A program made the position numbers and the translations under genes. A DNA stretch of 64,000 bases from JBAXTE01 sp963556065 (GTDB taxonomy: Bacteria > Bacteroidota > Bacteroidia > Bacteroidales > WCHB1-69): contig CAUVYH020000003.1 of assembly GCA_963556065.3 (NCBI GenBank), forward strand, positions 31,248 through 95,247, given 5' to 3'. Every line of letters begins with the position of its first letter. Within the stretch, counting starts at the first letter, position 1. Shown one piece after another: positions 48,164 through 56,867 of the stretch. Under the pieces are notes generated by a model, which saw nothing but the letters and a program-made list of their open reading frames with translations, ran no database searches and was not told where the DNA came from.

Positions 48164-49213
48164 ATGTTCAAAATTTATATCAAAAAAATCTCACTTGGTT
48201 TACTGACGCTCTTGTTTGTTATTCATTTATCCGCACAGGAAAAAAAGAAATATCAAATTGCAATCGTCGGATTTTACAATCTCGAAAATTTGTACGATAC
48301 GGTAAATGATCCGAATAAGAACGATGAGGAGTTTTTGCCGGATGGTAAAAATGTTTGGACAGGAGATCGCTATAAGTTAAAACTTCAGAACATGGCGAAT
48401 GCAATTTCTCGTATTGGAGAATCCACGCTGAAAGGTGGTCCTGCATTTTTAGGCGTGTCGGAAGTCGAAAATGCTACCGTAATTCAGGATCTATTAAATA
48501 CAGAACCTTTAAAAAGTTTGAACTATGGATATGTTCATTACGATTGCCGTGATCGTCGTGGGGTTGATGTGGGGTTTTTATACAAAAAGGATCGTTTTAA
48601 AGTCCTTGGAAGCAAACCGTTCCCGCTTATTACTTCAGATACTTCTTTTTATACCAGAGATCAATTATTGGTAAATGGACTTCTCGATGGAGAAGAAGTT
48701 TATGTGTTGGTGAATCACTGGCCATCTCGCAGTGGTGGAGAAAAGCGTAGCGCCCCTAAACGTGTGGCGGCTGCTGATCTAGCACGTCATATTGCAGATT
48801 CATTGATTGAAAACGTTCCCAATGTAAAAATGCTTATCATGGGCGACTTAAATGATGATCCAACAGATGCCAGTCTGGTAAAACATCTTAAAGCTAAAAA
48901 GGACATTAAGGAGGTTGCAAAAACCGATTTATATAATCCGATGTATAAATTATTTTCGGATGGAATCGGATCTTTAGCATATCAAGATTCGTGGAATTTA
49001 TTTGATCAAATTATTATTTCTTACAGCCTTACAGGAAAAGACTTCTCATCGTATAAGCTCTATGGGGCACGAATCTTTAATGAAGATTTTTTGAAACAAA
49101 AAACCGGAGCTTATGCCGGTTACCCGTTTCGTACTTATGTTGGCGGTCAATTTGTCGGTGGTTATAGCGATCACTTTCCAAGTTATCTGATATTGGCCCG
49201 CGAATTAAAATAA
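48164..49213 (+). CDS. exported endonuclease/exonuclease/phosphatase (EEP) family enzyme
   Basis: 349 residues from ATG 48164. The signal peptide is about residues 1-24 and ends LSAQE, so the protein is exported. The EEP (DNase I-like) fold has all core catalytic motifs: FYNLENL, the metal-binding E in GVSEVEN, RDRRGVDVGFLY, the NHWPSR block (catalytic His), MGDLNDDP and a terminal YSDHFPSYL (Asp-His). This predicts a metal-dependent phosphodiesterase or nuclease acting outside the inner membrane. Its divergent pairing with a TonB receptor and two DUF5689 lipoproteins suggests extracellular nucleic acid or phosphodiester processing; that part is inference. It is followed by the Dpm1-like gene after 25 bases. 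Confidence 0.9.
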   Translation: MFKIYIKKISLGLLTLLFVIHLSAQEKKKYQIAIVGFYNLENLYDTVNDPNKNDEEFLPDGKNVWTGDRYKLKLQNMANAISRIGESTLKGGPAFLGVSEVENATVIQDLLNTEPLKSLNYGYVHYDCRDRRGVDVGFLYKKDRFKVLGSKPFPLITSDTSFYTRDQLLVNGLLDGEEVYVLVNHWPSRSGGEKRSAPKRVAAADLARHIADSLIENVPNVKMLIMGDLNDDPTDASLVKHLKAKKDIKEVAKTDLYNPMYKLFSDGIGSLAYQDSWNLFDQIIISYSLTGKDFSSYKLYGARIFNEDFLKQKTGAYAGYPFRTYVGGQFVGGYSDHFPSYLILARELK

Positions 49214-49238
49214 AGGTTTAAAATTAATTTTTCTTGTT

Positions 49239-49979
49239 ATGGTAGATAGTGTTGTAATTATTCCAACATATAATGAAAAAGAGAATATTGAAAAGATTAT
49301 TCGAAAAGTATTCTCTCTCCCTAAGGAATTTGATGTGCTTATTGTTGAGGATAACTCCCCGGATGGTACTGCTCAAATTGTAAAATCGTTAATGCAGGAA
49401 TTTCCTGACCGTTTGTTTATTGAAGAACGAAAAGGTAAGCTGGGTTTGGGAACAGCATACATGCATGGATTTAAATGGGCATTAGAGAAAAATTATGACT
49501 TTGTTTTTGAAATGGATGCCGATTTTTCCCACAATCCGGAAGATTTATTACGATTATATAATGCATGTGTCGTTGAGGGTGCCGATTTGGCGATCGGTTC
49601 ACGCTATTCAAACGGTGTGAATGTAGTTAACTGGCCGATGAACCGAGTGCTTATTTCATATTTTGGGTCGATGTATGTGCGTAAAATTACTGGAATACCT
49701 GTTAGGGATACCACTGCCGGGTTTAAATGCTATCGCCGTATTGTGCTTGAAAACATAGATTATGATCAAATTAAGCACATTGGATACGGCTTTCAGATAG
49801 AAATGAAATTTACCGTATGGAAATTAGGGTTTAAAATTATGGAAGTGCCCATTATTTTTACAGATCGTACCGAAGGTACTTCCAAAATGTCGAAGGGGAT
49901 ATTCAGAGAAGCTATTTTTGGTGTGCTTAATCTTAAAATCCGCAGTTGGTTTACAACGTATCGTCGCATTAAAAAATAA
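49239..49979 (+). CDS. polyprenol-phosphate mannosyltransferase (Dpm1-like)
   Basis: 246 residues, GT2 fold: VVIIPTYNEKENIEKIIRKV at the N-terminus, VEDNSPDGTA, KLGLGTAYMHGFKWAL, the metal site MDADFSHNP, and DTTAGFKCYRR, FQIEMKF, FTDRTEGTSKMS. It resembles single-domain Dpm1 without a membrane tail. It transfers mannose (or a related sugar) from GDP-sugar to polyprenyl phosphate for cell-envelope glycosylation. Bacteroidota use such donors in protein O-glycosylation; that is family knowledge. It opens a run of four genes with pyrC. Confidence 0.93.
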   Translation: MVDSVVIIPTYNEKENIEKIIRKVFSLPKEFDVLIVEDNSPDGTAQIVKSLMQEFPDRLFIEERKGKLGLGTAYMHGFKWALEKNYDFVFEMDADFSHNPEDLLRLYNACVVEGADLAIGSRYSNGVNVVNWPMNRVLISYFGSMYVRKITGIPVRDTTAGFKCYRRIVLENIDYDQIKHIGYGFQIEMKFTVWKLGFKIMEVPIIFTDRTEGTSKMSKGIFREAIFGVLNLKIRSWFTTYRRIKK

Positions 49980-50021
49980 GTTTGTTAAACTGTATTTATT
50001 GTGATTTCTAAGGTTAAACAG

Positions 50022-50510
50022 ATGAAAAAAATATGTTTTCTGTTACTTTCCATTTACTTTGCCGGATGTAGCCAAAAGCAAACGGAAATTGTTAATTTTA
50101 ACGATAAAATAATTTCAGAACAAGAAGCTGTTATCAATGCTGAAAATACACTGGTTAATTCCGTTAATGAAAAAAAATTACTGGAAGTTGATTCTAATTA
50201 CCAGCAGTTGCTTTCTCAAATTATTACTTCCGAGAATAAAGTGAAAGGAATGGTAGATCCGGATCCGGAAATCGGTTTTAAAAAGGCAACGCTTTTGCTG
50301 TTTGCAGCATATAAAAAACAAACTCAAAATGGATATAAAACATTAGTAGAGCTTTCTAAAATTCCAGACAGTTTGTTTACTCCAAGACAAGCCAAACAGT
50401 TTGAGGAAATCAGCTCCGCTGTTTTTATTACGCTAAATGCAGAAGTTGACGCGTTTATTACCGTTCAAAACAAACTGGCCGAAAAATACAAATTTTCTTA
50501 TAAAAAATAA
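50022..50510 (+). CDS. lipoprotein of unknown function
   Basis: 162 residues from ATG 50022. MKKICFLLLSIYFAGC gives a lipobox (FAGC, Cys 16). The mature part is helical and charged, lacks membrane segments, and ends KNKLAEKYKFSYKK. Helical repeats (INAENTLVNSVNEKKLLEVD, FKKATLLLFAAYKKQ) recall small LIC11966-like surface lipoproteins, but I do not recognise a family firmly. It lies between the Dpm1-like gene (43 bases after its stop) and pyrC (10 bases before its start), so it is part of that operon. Confidence 0.75.
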   Translation: MKKICFLLLSIYFAGCSQKQTEIVNFNDKIISEQEAVINAENTLVNSVNEKKLLEVDSNYQQLLSQIITSENKVKGMVDPDPEIGFKKATLLLFAAYKKQTQNGYKTLVELSKIPDSLFTPRQAKQFEEISSAVFITLNAEVDAFITVQNKLAEKYKFSYKK

Positions 50511-50520
50511 ATCATAACTT

Positions 50521-51894
50521 ATGAGCACTTTTATCAATAACAACTATTATATTCATAATGCACACATCGTTAATGAAGGGAAAATTATTAAAGCCGATGT
50601 CGTGATTCAAAACGGGATGATAAAATTGGTGCTTACCGATAATTTTGCCATCGAGGATATTTTGCTTGATGATAATACGGTTTTTATTGATGCCGAAGGC
50701 CTTTATTTGCTTCCAGGAGTCATTGATGATCAGGTTCATTTCAGGGAGCCGGGTCTTACTCATAAAGCCGATATCTATACCGAGTCAAAAGCGGCTGTAG
50801 CGGGTGGTGTGACCTCTTATATGGATATGCCGAATACGGTTCCGAATACTCTTACACAAGAACTTTTAGAGGAAAAATATCAGTTAGCGGCAAGTAAATC
50901 GTTGGCTAATTACTCTTTTTACATGGGAGCCTCAAACGATAATATTGCAGAAGTGCTTAAAACCGATCCTGCCACTGTTTGCGGTGTAAAAGTTTTTATG
51001 GGTGCTTCTACCGGGAACATGTTGGTGGATAGGCCGCAGGTGTTGGAACAGCTTTTTGCTTGTTCTAAAGTGCTGGTTGCCATACATGCCGAAGATGAAA
51101 AAATTATTCAGCAAAATATTAAAACATATCGTGAACAGTATGGCGAAAATGTGCCGTTTGATCGTCATGCCGCTATCCGAAGTGCAGAGGCTTGTTACGC
51201 ATCCAGTTCGTATGCGGTTTCGTTAGCAAAGAAATACAACACACGTCTTCATGTGCTCCATCTTTCTACAGCTAAAGAGTTGGAACTTTTCGATCATAAA
51301 ACGCCACTCGATAAAAAACGAATCACAGCGGAGGTTTGTGTACATCATCTTTGGTTTAATTACTTAGACTATGCGGAACAAGGAGCTTTAATTAAATGTA
51401 ATCCTTCCATAAAAAGTCCGGATGACCAGATGAGTTTATTGATAGGATTATTGGGTAATAAAATTGATGTGATCGCTACGGATCATGCTCCGCATACGCT
51501 CGAAGAAAAAGATCACACCTATTTTAAATCTCCTTCCGGTATCCCATTAGTTCAACATGGTTTACTAATGATGCTTGAACTATACCATCAGGGAAAAATT
51601 ACGCTCGATAAAATTGTAGAAAAGATGTCTCATGCTCCTGCCAAGTGTTTTAAAATTGAAAAACGGGGCTTTATTCGTCCTGGAAATTATGCCGATTTGG
51701 TATTGGTTAATCTGAATTGTGAGCAGGAAATAAACGAAGATAACATTCTATATAAATGTGGTTGGTCGCCACTAGAAGGATTGACTTTTCATTCGAGGAT
51801 TGTTAAAACTTTTGTGAATGGGCAACTTGTATATAACAATGGAGTTTTTGATGAGTCTGTTAGAGGAGAGCGATTAATGTTTAATGTGGAGTAA
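50521..51894 (+). CDS. pyrC: dihydroorotase
   Basis: 457 residues, class I dihydroorotase of the amidohydrolase fold, cyclising carbamoyl aspartate to dihydroorotate. Recognised motifs are GVIDDQVHFREPG, AAVAGGVTSYMDMPNT, the carboxylated-lysine site GVKVFMGAS, the metal-binding His in AIHAEDE and VLHLST, and ATDHAPHT with the catalytic Asp. The first metal-binding pair of amidohydrolases is HxH; here it is QVH, which replaces the first histidine by glutamine. I recall the same substitution in other Bacteroidota dihydroorotases, so it may be lineage-typical and need not mean inactivity. It is embedded between lipoprotein genes. Confidence 0.93.
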   Translation: MSTFINNNYYIHNAHIVNEGKIIKADVVIQNGMIKLVLTDNFAIEDILLDDNTVFIDAEGLYLLPGVIDDQVHFREPGLTHKADIYTESKAAVAGGVTSYMDMPNTVPNTLTQELLEEKYQLAASKSLANYSFYMGASNDNIAEVLKTDPATVCGVKVFMGASTGNMLVDRPQVLEQLFACSKVLVAIHAEDEKIIQQNIKTYREQYGENVPFDRHAAIRSAEACYASSSYAVSLAKKYNTRLHVLHLSTAKELELFDHKTPLDKKRITAEVCVHHLWFNYLDYAEQGALIKCNPSIKSPDDQMSLLIGLLGNKIDVIATDHAPHTLEEKDHTYFKSPSGIPLVQHGLLMMLELYHQGKITLDKIVEKMSHAPAKCFKIEKRGFIRPGNYADLVLVNLNCEQEINEDNILYKCGWSPLEGLTFHSRIVKTFVNGQLVYNNGVFDESVRGERLMFNVE

Positions 51895-51898
51895 AAAT

Positions 51899-52327
51899 AT
51901 GAAAAATTCCAATTTATTAAAAGTTTTTTTTATTATTGGATTATTGGCTTTTGTTGCAGTGGGGTGTGGTAGAAAAAATCAAATTACACTTCAAAAGCCT
52001 ACAAATTTGATTGATAAGTCAACACTTTCAGAGTTACTGATCGGCTCATATATCATTGAGTCTGCAGTTTATTATAAAAGCCAAAAGGGAATTAATATCG
52101 GTTTATATACCACTGCATACTATAATGCTTTATTTGATAAACATAAAGTTACCAAAAAACAGTTTTATGAGTCAATGAATTACTATATTGGAACAGATAA
52201 AGATATTTCTAAACTGTTTTTGAATGTGATTAATAAGTTGATGACGATGCAGAATACACCGGTTAATCAGCAACAACCTACAGGAGAAAATGCCCCTTCC
52301 GAAAAAGATAATACTAAAGAGAAGTAG
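51899..52327 (+). CDS. DUF4296 lipoprotein
   Basis: 142 residues from ATG 51899, four bases after the pyrC stop. Signal and lipobox are LLAFVAVGC (Cys about residue 22). The DUF4296 core is present: LLIGSYIIESAV, then LYTTAYYNALFDKHKVTKKQ and FYESMNYYIGTDKDISKLF. The C-terminus is a disordered Gln/Pro/Asn-rich tail. DUF4296 proteins are small Bacteroidota lipoproteins of unknown role. The tight spacing indicates one transcript with pyrC. Confidence 0.85.
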   Translation: MKNSNLLKVFFIIGLLAFVAVGCGRKNQITLQKPTNLIDKSTLSELLIGSYIIESAVYYKSQKGINIGLYTTAYYNALFDKHKVTKKQFYESMNYYIGTDKDISKLFLNVINKLMTMQNTPVNQQQPTGENAPSEKDNTKEK

Positions 52328-52330
52328 TGC

Positions 52331-52738
52331 TTATTTTTGATAAGTGGCCTGAATCGTGTCTTGTTGGGCACCATCATTAATATAGTATTCAAAATCAATT
52401 TTTGTAGTTCCGGTCATTAATCCGGATCCACCTGTGTTTAAATGAGTAGTGCTCAATGCTTGTGGAGCGATTGTGATATTTTTGTCGGAAACATAAGCAA
52501 ATGCAGTGTCTGTAGTTCCATGGAAGTTGATTAACCAAATCTTCTCACTATAGCTTTCATCTTTGTATATTCGGACCTGATAATTTGCTTTTGTAATCTG
52601 ATGATCGCTTACGTTCCATGTGCCAACAAATACATCACGGCTGTCAATCACCTCTTCTGTATCATCTTTTTTGCAAGAAGCAACCACTATTATTAAAGAT
52701 AAAATAATCAAAAGCTTTGTTCCCTTATGTATTTTCAT
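52331..52738 (-). CDS. lipoprotein of unknown function
   Basis: 135 residues from the start at 52738. MKIHKGTKLLIILSLIIVVASC has its lipobox cysteine at residue 22, followed by KKDDTEEVIDSRDVFVGTWNVSDHQ. The mature part is beta-rich and resembles the lipocalin-like small lipoproteins of Bacteroidota (GTWNVSDH start, then alternating strands); this is a fold guess only. A longer reading to 52819 overlaps mazG and lacks a signal. It lies 52 bases after mazG, the same direction, and converges with the DUF4296 gene. Confidence 0.7.
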   Translation of the reverse strand: MKIHKGTKLLIILSLIIVVASCKKDDTEEVIDSRDVFVGTWNVSDHQITKANYQVRIYKDESYSEKIWLINFHGTTDTAFAYVSDKNITIAPQALSTTHLNTGGSGLMTGTTKIDFEYYINDGAQQDTIQATYQK

Positions 52739-52790
52739 GTTTTTTATTTTTTGTGAATAGATAATCATGACAAAAATTATACCGTGAAAA

Positions 52791-53582
52791 TTATCTTTTT
52801 TCGCTGCTTTTATACTCATTCCAAAAATATTCCATTTCTGCTAGCGATAGTTCATTTACTCTCTTATCGTTGATTTTTGCTTGCTCTTCAATATACGAGA
52901 ATCGTTTGATAAACTTTAAATTTGTTCTTTCTAAAGCATCCTCTGGATTAATATTAATGAACCGGGAGAAATTAACCAGTGAAAACAACAAGTCCCCGAA
53001 TTCTGCTTCGATGTTTTTTGTTTTTCCCGTAAATAGTTCGTGTTTGAATTCCATTAATTCCTCTTCAACTTTTTCAAATACCTGATCGCTATTTTCCCAG
53101 TCGAACCCAACACCTCTTGCTTTCTCTTGAATGCGGCAGGCTTTCACCATTGCGGGTAACGATTTTGGAACTCCGGACAAAACCGATTTATTCCCTCCTT
53201 TTTCAGTTAGCTTTATTTTCTCCCAGTTAGCTTTTACGTCCTCATCATCAGTTACAACAGTAGAAGCATATATGTGCGGATGTCGGTGTATCAGCTTTTC
53301 ACAAATTGCATTCAGCACATCTGTAATATCGAAGCAACCTTTTTCCGAGCCAATTTTTGAGTAAAAAACCAGATGAAGCATTAAATCTCCCAATTCCTTT
53401 TTGATTTCTGTGTCATCGCCTTTCAAAATTGCATCCGAAAGTTCGTAAGTTTCTTCTATGGTTAAATAGCGTAAACTTTCGAATGTCTGCTTTTTGTCCC
53501 ATGGGCAACCATTTCGCAACTCGTCCATGATGGTTAGTAATCGCTCAAATGCAATAAGCCTGGGATCTGTTGAATTGGTCAT
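52791..53582 (-). CDS. mazG: nucleoside triphosphate pyrophosphohydrolase MazG
   Basis: 263 residues with two MazG-type helical domains. The N-terminal domain has CPWDKKQTFESLRYLTIEETYEL and the metal-binding pattern KKELGDLMLHLVFY. The second has VEEELMEFKHELF and EAEFGDLLFSLVNFSRF. It hydrolyses NTPs to NMPs and pyrophosphate, cleaning aberrant nucleotides. The size matches the full-length bacterial form and not the one-domain version. Its start lies 3 bases after the proS stop, so it is cotranscribed with proS. Confidence 0.94.
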   Translation of the reverse strand: MTNSTDPRLIAFERLLTIMDELRNGCPWDKKQTFESLRYLTIEETYELSDAILKGDDTEIKKELGDLMLHLVFYSKIGSEKGCFDITDVLNAICEKLIHRHPHIYASTVVTDDEDVKANWEKIKLTEKGGNKSVLSGVPKSLPAMVKACRIQEKARGVGFDWENSDQVFEKVEEELMEFKHELFTGKTKNIEAEFGDLLFSLVNFSRFININPEDALERTNLKFIKRFSYIEEQAKINDKRVNELSLAEMEYFWNEYKSSEKR

Positions 53583-53584
53583 AA

Positions 53585-55060
53585 TTAATAGTTTCTTGCA
53601 AAATAGACGCGTTGTATCGAAGGTTTTCCGCTATAGATGCAAACGCCGTCTTCAAGCTTGTTGTTCAATGGGATACAACGAATTGTAGCCTTGGTTTCCT
53701 GTTTGATTTTTTCTTCTGTTTCAGGAGTGCCATCCCAATGAGCAACTACAAACCCGCCCTTGGTATCAAGAACTTCCTTGAATTCTTCGTACGAGTTTAC
53801 AATTGTGGTCATGGCCTCTCTGCGGGCTAATGCCTGATTGAATAAATTTGACTGGATATCGGTAAGCAATGTTTTTATGTGTTCAACAATAGAATCAAGG
53901 TTGATCTGTTCCTTAGTTAGTGTGTCTCTACGAGCAACTTCAATTGAATTATTTTCAATATCCCGTAATCCTATTGCTAATCGGATGGGCACGCCTTTGA
54001 ACTCATATTCATTAAATTTCCAACCTGGTTTTTGAGTATCCCGATTGTCAAATTTTACACGGATTTCCTGACTACGCATTTGTGCAATAATGGGGTTTAT
54101 TCGTTCAGATATTTTTTTTAGATCATCTTCATTTTTAAAAATAGGGATAATTACTACTTGGATAGGAGCTAGTTTCGGAGGTAATACCAGCCCGTTGTCA
54201 TCGGAGTGTGACATGATTAACGCACCGATTAGCCGGGTGGATACCCCCCAAGAAGTAGCCCAAACATATTCCAGTTGATTTTCTTTGTTTAGAAACCTTA
54301 CATCAAATGCTTTTGCAAAGTTTTGTCCCAAAAAGTGGGATGTCCCTGCTTGAAGTGCTTTTCCATCTTGCATCATGGCTTCAATGCAGAAAGTTTCAAT
54401 AGCTCCTGCAAAACGTTCATTGGCACTTTTTACACCTCGGAGAACAGGCATAGCCATGAAGTTTTCGGCAAAATCGGTATATACATCCAGCATTCTCATG
54501 GCTTCTTCCAGCGCCTCTTTTTCGTTGGCGTGTGCTGTGTGCCCTTCTTGCCATAAAAATTCAGCAGTGCGCAAAAACAAGCGAGTGCGCATTTCCCATC
54601 GAACGACATTTGCCCATTGGTTGATAAGCAATGGCAGGTCTCGATATGATTGAATCCAATTCCGATAAGTGTCCCAAATAATTGTCTCGGATGTGGGTCT
54701 TATAATGAGCTCTTCTTCAAGTTTGGCATCAGGGTCAACGATAATCCCTTTGCCATTTTCATCGTTTTTTAACCGATAGTGGGTTACTACGGCGCATTCT
54801 TTTGCAAAGCCTTCTACATGGCTAGCCTCTTTGCTGAAAAACGATTTTGGGATAAATAATGGGAAATAGGCATTTTCGTGTCCTGTTTCTTTAAACATTT
54901 GGTCTAATCTTTGTTGCATCTTTTCCCAAATCGAATAACCGTATGGTTTAATAACCATACAACCTCTAACTGCTGAATTTTCTGCCAAATCGGCTTTTAA
55001 AACCAATTCATTATACCATTGGGAGTAATTCTCCGATTTACTAGTGAAATTTTTTGCCAT
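53585..55060 (-). CDS. proS: proline-tRNA ligase (archaeal/eukaryotic-like type)
   Basis: 491 residues, class II aminoacyl-tRNA synthetase of the ProS type 3 group, without the INS editing domain of the E. coli type. Class II core: PYGYSIWEKMQQRLDQMF, motif 2 VRWEMRTRLFLRTAEFLWQEGHTAH, motif 3 RLIGALIMSHSDDNGLVLP. The anticodon-binding domain follows (IQVVIIPIF, DNRDTQKPGWKFNEYEFKGVPIR), then the short zinc-type C-terminal domain with TKATIRCIP and CIYSGKPS. It charges tRNA-Pro. Confidence 0.96.
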   Translation of the reverse strand: MAKNFTSKSENYSQWYNELVLKADLAENSAVRGCMVIKPYGYSIWEKMQQRLDQMFKETGHENAYFPLFIPKSFFSKEASHVEGFAKECAVVTHYRLKNDENGKGIIVDPDAKLEEELIIRPTSETIIWDTYRNWIQSYRDLPLLINQWANVVRWEMRTRLFLRTAEFLWQEGHTAHANEKEALEEAMRMLDVYTDFAENFMAMPVLRGVKSANERFAGAIETFCIEAMMQDGKALQAGTSHFLGQNFAKAFDVRFLNKENQLEYVWATSWGVSTRLIGALIMSHSDDNGLVLPPKLAPIQVVIIPIFKNEDDLKKISERINPIIAQMRSQEIRVKFDNRDTQKPGWKFNEYEFKGVPIRLAIGLRDIENNSIEVARRDTLTKEQINLDSIVEHIKTLLTDIQSNLFNQALARREAMTTIVNSYEEFKEVLDTKGGFVVAHWDGTPETEEKIKQETKATIRCIPLNNKLEDGVCIYSGKPSIQRVYFARNY

Positions 55061-55122
55061 AATGCTTTACGTGGTATGATATTTGATAAAATTCAAATCA
55101 TATTTATGATTAAAGTTTTCAG

Positions 55123-55130
55123 CAAAATTA
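55123..55130 (-). promoter_or_regulatory. -7 element TAATTTTG for proS
   Basis: On the minus strand TAATTTTG matches TAnnTTTG, about 62 bases before the proS start. Confidence 0.35.
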
Positions 55131-55181
55131 GCAAAAAGAATCGAGTTAAAAGTACAATATAAATTTATCGGAGGATAAAAA

Positions 55182-56825
55182 ATGAAAAAGTTAATGTTAT
55201 TAGCAGTTGGGTTAACGGGATTGGCAACCTCCTGCACAGTATTAAATTCCGGGACGTCGGGTTACGACGATGTTTACTCCTCATCTGCAAACTCACCTGC
55301 AGAAACACAACAATACACTCAAAAAGAACCGGCTCAGAAAAGAACTATTCAGTCTGCAGATATTAATCAAAATCAAACAAGCTCGGACAACCAACAAAAT
55401 ACATATAATTCCGAAAATCAAGGAAGCTCTTCTTATAGTCAGCCAGATCAACCGGCAACTACCGAATCTACCTCTGATAATAACGGAAATACGTATGTTA
55501 CCAATAATTACTTCGATGATGAATACGATTATTACTATTCATCACGCATCCGCCGTTTTCATAATTATGATTATGGTTGGAGTTATTATGACCCATGGTA
55601 CACCAATGAATATTGGTATTCATATAATCCTTATACATGGGGCGTAAGTATTTATATGGGATATGGTTGGATGTGGAACGACCCGTTCTATCGTCCGTAT
55701 TATTCATGGGCTCCAGGATACTGGGGATATCCTGGATATTATGGTTGGGGGTACAACTATGGTCATCACGGCTATTGGGGCGATGGATACTATGGCTATG
55801 CCGATAATTATTATAATAGTTATGATAACAATACTACTCATTATTATGGACATCGTGATGCTATTGGCGGTGGCGGATATACTGGTGGTGGCGGACATAG
55901 AGCTTCCACAGGGGGAAGCGCGGGAACATCCGGTTCTACCGGTAAAAATAACAAGCTAACCCTAGGGGAACGGTTCGAAAGTATAGCGGTTAATACGGGT
56001 AGGAATTTAGGCAAGACGAATAATAATAATTCGAGCATAAGTTCAGAAAGAAATTCAGATAAAAATTCAATAACGAATGATAATTTGAAAACCCGTCCTA
56101 ATTCGGATTCAAGAACGGTACCCGTGGCAGGTCAAATAAAGGATAAAGGAGTTGTTGATGCTTCCAGAACGAATGCCAATACGATTAGCAGAGAAGGCCA
56201 AAATAATGGTTCTACAGTAAAACCGACAACAGAACCTTCAAATAAATTTTCAAGACCGAATAATGGAACAGTTCAACCTGCAAATAACAATAATAGGTCG
56301 AACAACTATCAAAAACCGGTAGAATTAAAAACCGGTGAAACTAAAGATTATAATACAAACAGAAATAATGGAAACAATCCATCCTACTATAACTATAAAC
56401 GTAATGATTCAAAAGAGCAATCGGGCTCAAACAGAGTAAACAGCAACAACGGCTCGAGTTATTCTAAACCAACATTTACCAATACTAAAACATACAACAA
56501 TAACAACAATCAACGTTCAAGCGAGGGGTATTCGACTCCATCAAGTAGAGGATCAAATTATACACAACCGTCAAATAATAACTCAAATTATTCTGCCCCC
56601 TCGAACAATAACTATTCTCGTCCATCGAATAACAACTCTTATTCTACTCCTTCAAGAAGTTCTTCTTCGGGTAGTAATTATTCTACTCCTTCGAGAAGCT
56701 CTTCGAGCAGTAGCTACTCTTCTCCTTCTAGTTCGTCGTCACGATCGTCGTCGAGTGGCTCAAGTAGTAGCGGGCGCTCAAGTAGTGGTAGTTCAAGCAG
56801 CAGTGGGGGAGGCCATCGTAGGTAA
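55182..56825 (+). CDS. low-complexity Tyr/Trp/Gly- then Asn/Ser-rich lipoprotein
   Basis: 547 residues. The signal is MKKLMLLAVGLTGLATSC (lipobox LATSC, Cys 18). A Ser/Gln/Asn-rich linker (~25-105) leads to an aromatic-glycine block (~110-230) dense in YY, GYW and WG with motifs RIRRFHNYDYGWSYYDP and GYWGYPGYYGWGY. A glycine patch (IGGGGYTGGGGHR), an Asn/Thr/Lys region and a C-terminal Ser/Gly/Asn tail (SSSSGSSSSGRSSSG) complete it. Nothing enzymatic is recognisable. Low-complexity surface lipoproteins of this style occur in Bacteroidota and may contribute to an adhesive or matrix-like coat; that is inference. It is followed by the FadL-like gene 42 bases on, and the promoter lies somewhere in the 120 bases after proS. 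Confidence 0.75.
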   Translation: MKKLMLLAVGLTGLATSCTVLNSGTSGYDDVYSSSANSPAETQQYTQKEPAQKRTIQSADINQNQTSSDNQQNTYNSENQGSSSYSQPDQPATTESTSDNNGNTYVTNNYFDDEYDYYYSSRIRRFHNYDYGWSYYDPWYTNEYWYSYNPYTWGVSIYMGYGWMWNDPFYRPYYSWAPGYWGYPGYYGWGYNYGHHGYWGDGYYGYADNYYNSYDNNTTHYYGHRDAIGGGGYTGGGGHRASTGGSAGTSGSTGKNNKLTLGERFESIAVNTGRNLGKTNNNNSSISSERNSDKNSITNDNLKTRPNSDSRTVPVAGQIKDKGVVDASRTNANTISREGQNNGSTVKPTTEPSNKFSRPNNGTVQPANNNNRSNNYQKPVELKTGETKDYNTNRNNGNNPSYYNYKRNDSKEQSGSNRVNSNNGSSYSKPTFTNTKTYNNNNNQRSSEGYSTPSSRGSNYTQPSNNNSNYSAPSNNNYSRPSNNNSYSTPSRSSSSGSNYSTPSRSSSSSSYSSPSSSSSRSSSSGSSSSGRSSSGSSSSSGGGHRR

Positions 56826-56867
56826 CCAAACATAATTCATAATATAACCATTAATAACTCAAAGGAT

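Noticed and set aside
55498..55898. Open frames on both strands inside the low-complexity lipoprotein gene
   Set aside because: They arise from the biased TAT/GGA/ATT codon composition, have no signal, motif or spacing support, and one overlaps the coding frame throughout.
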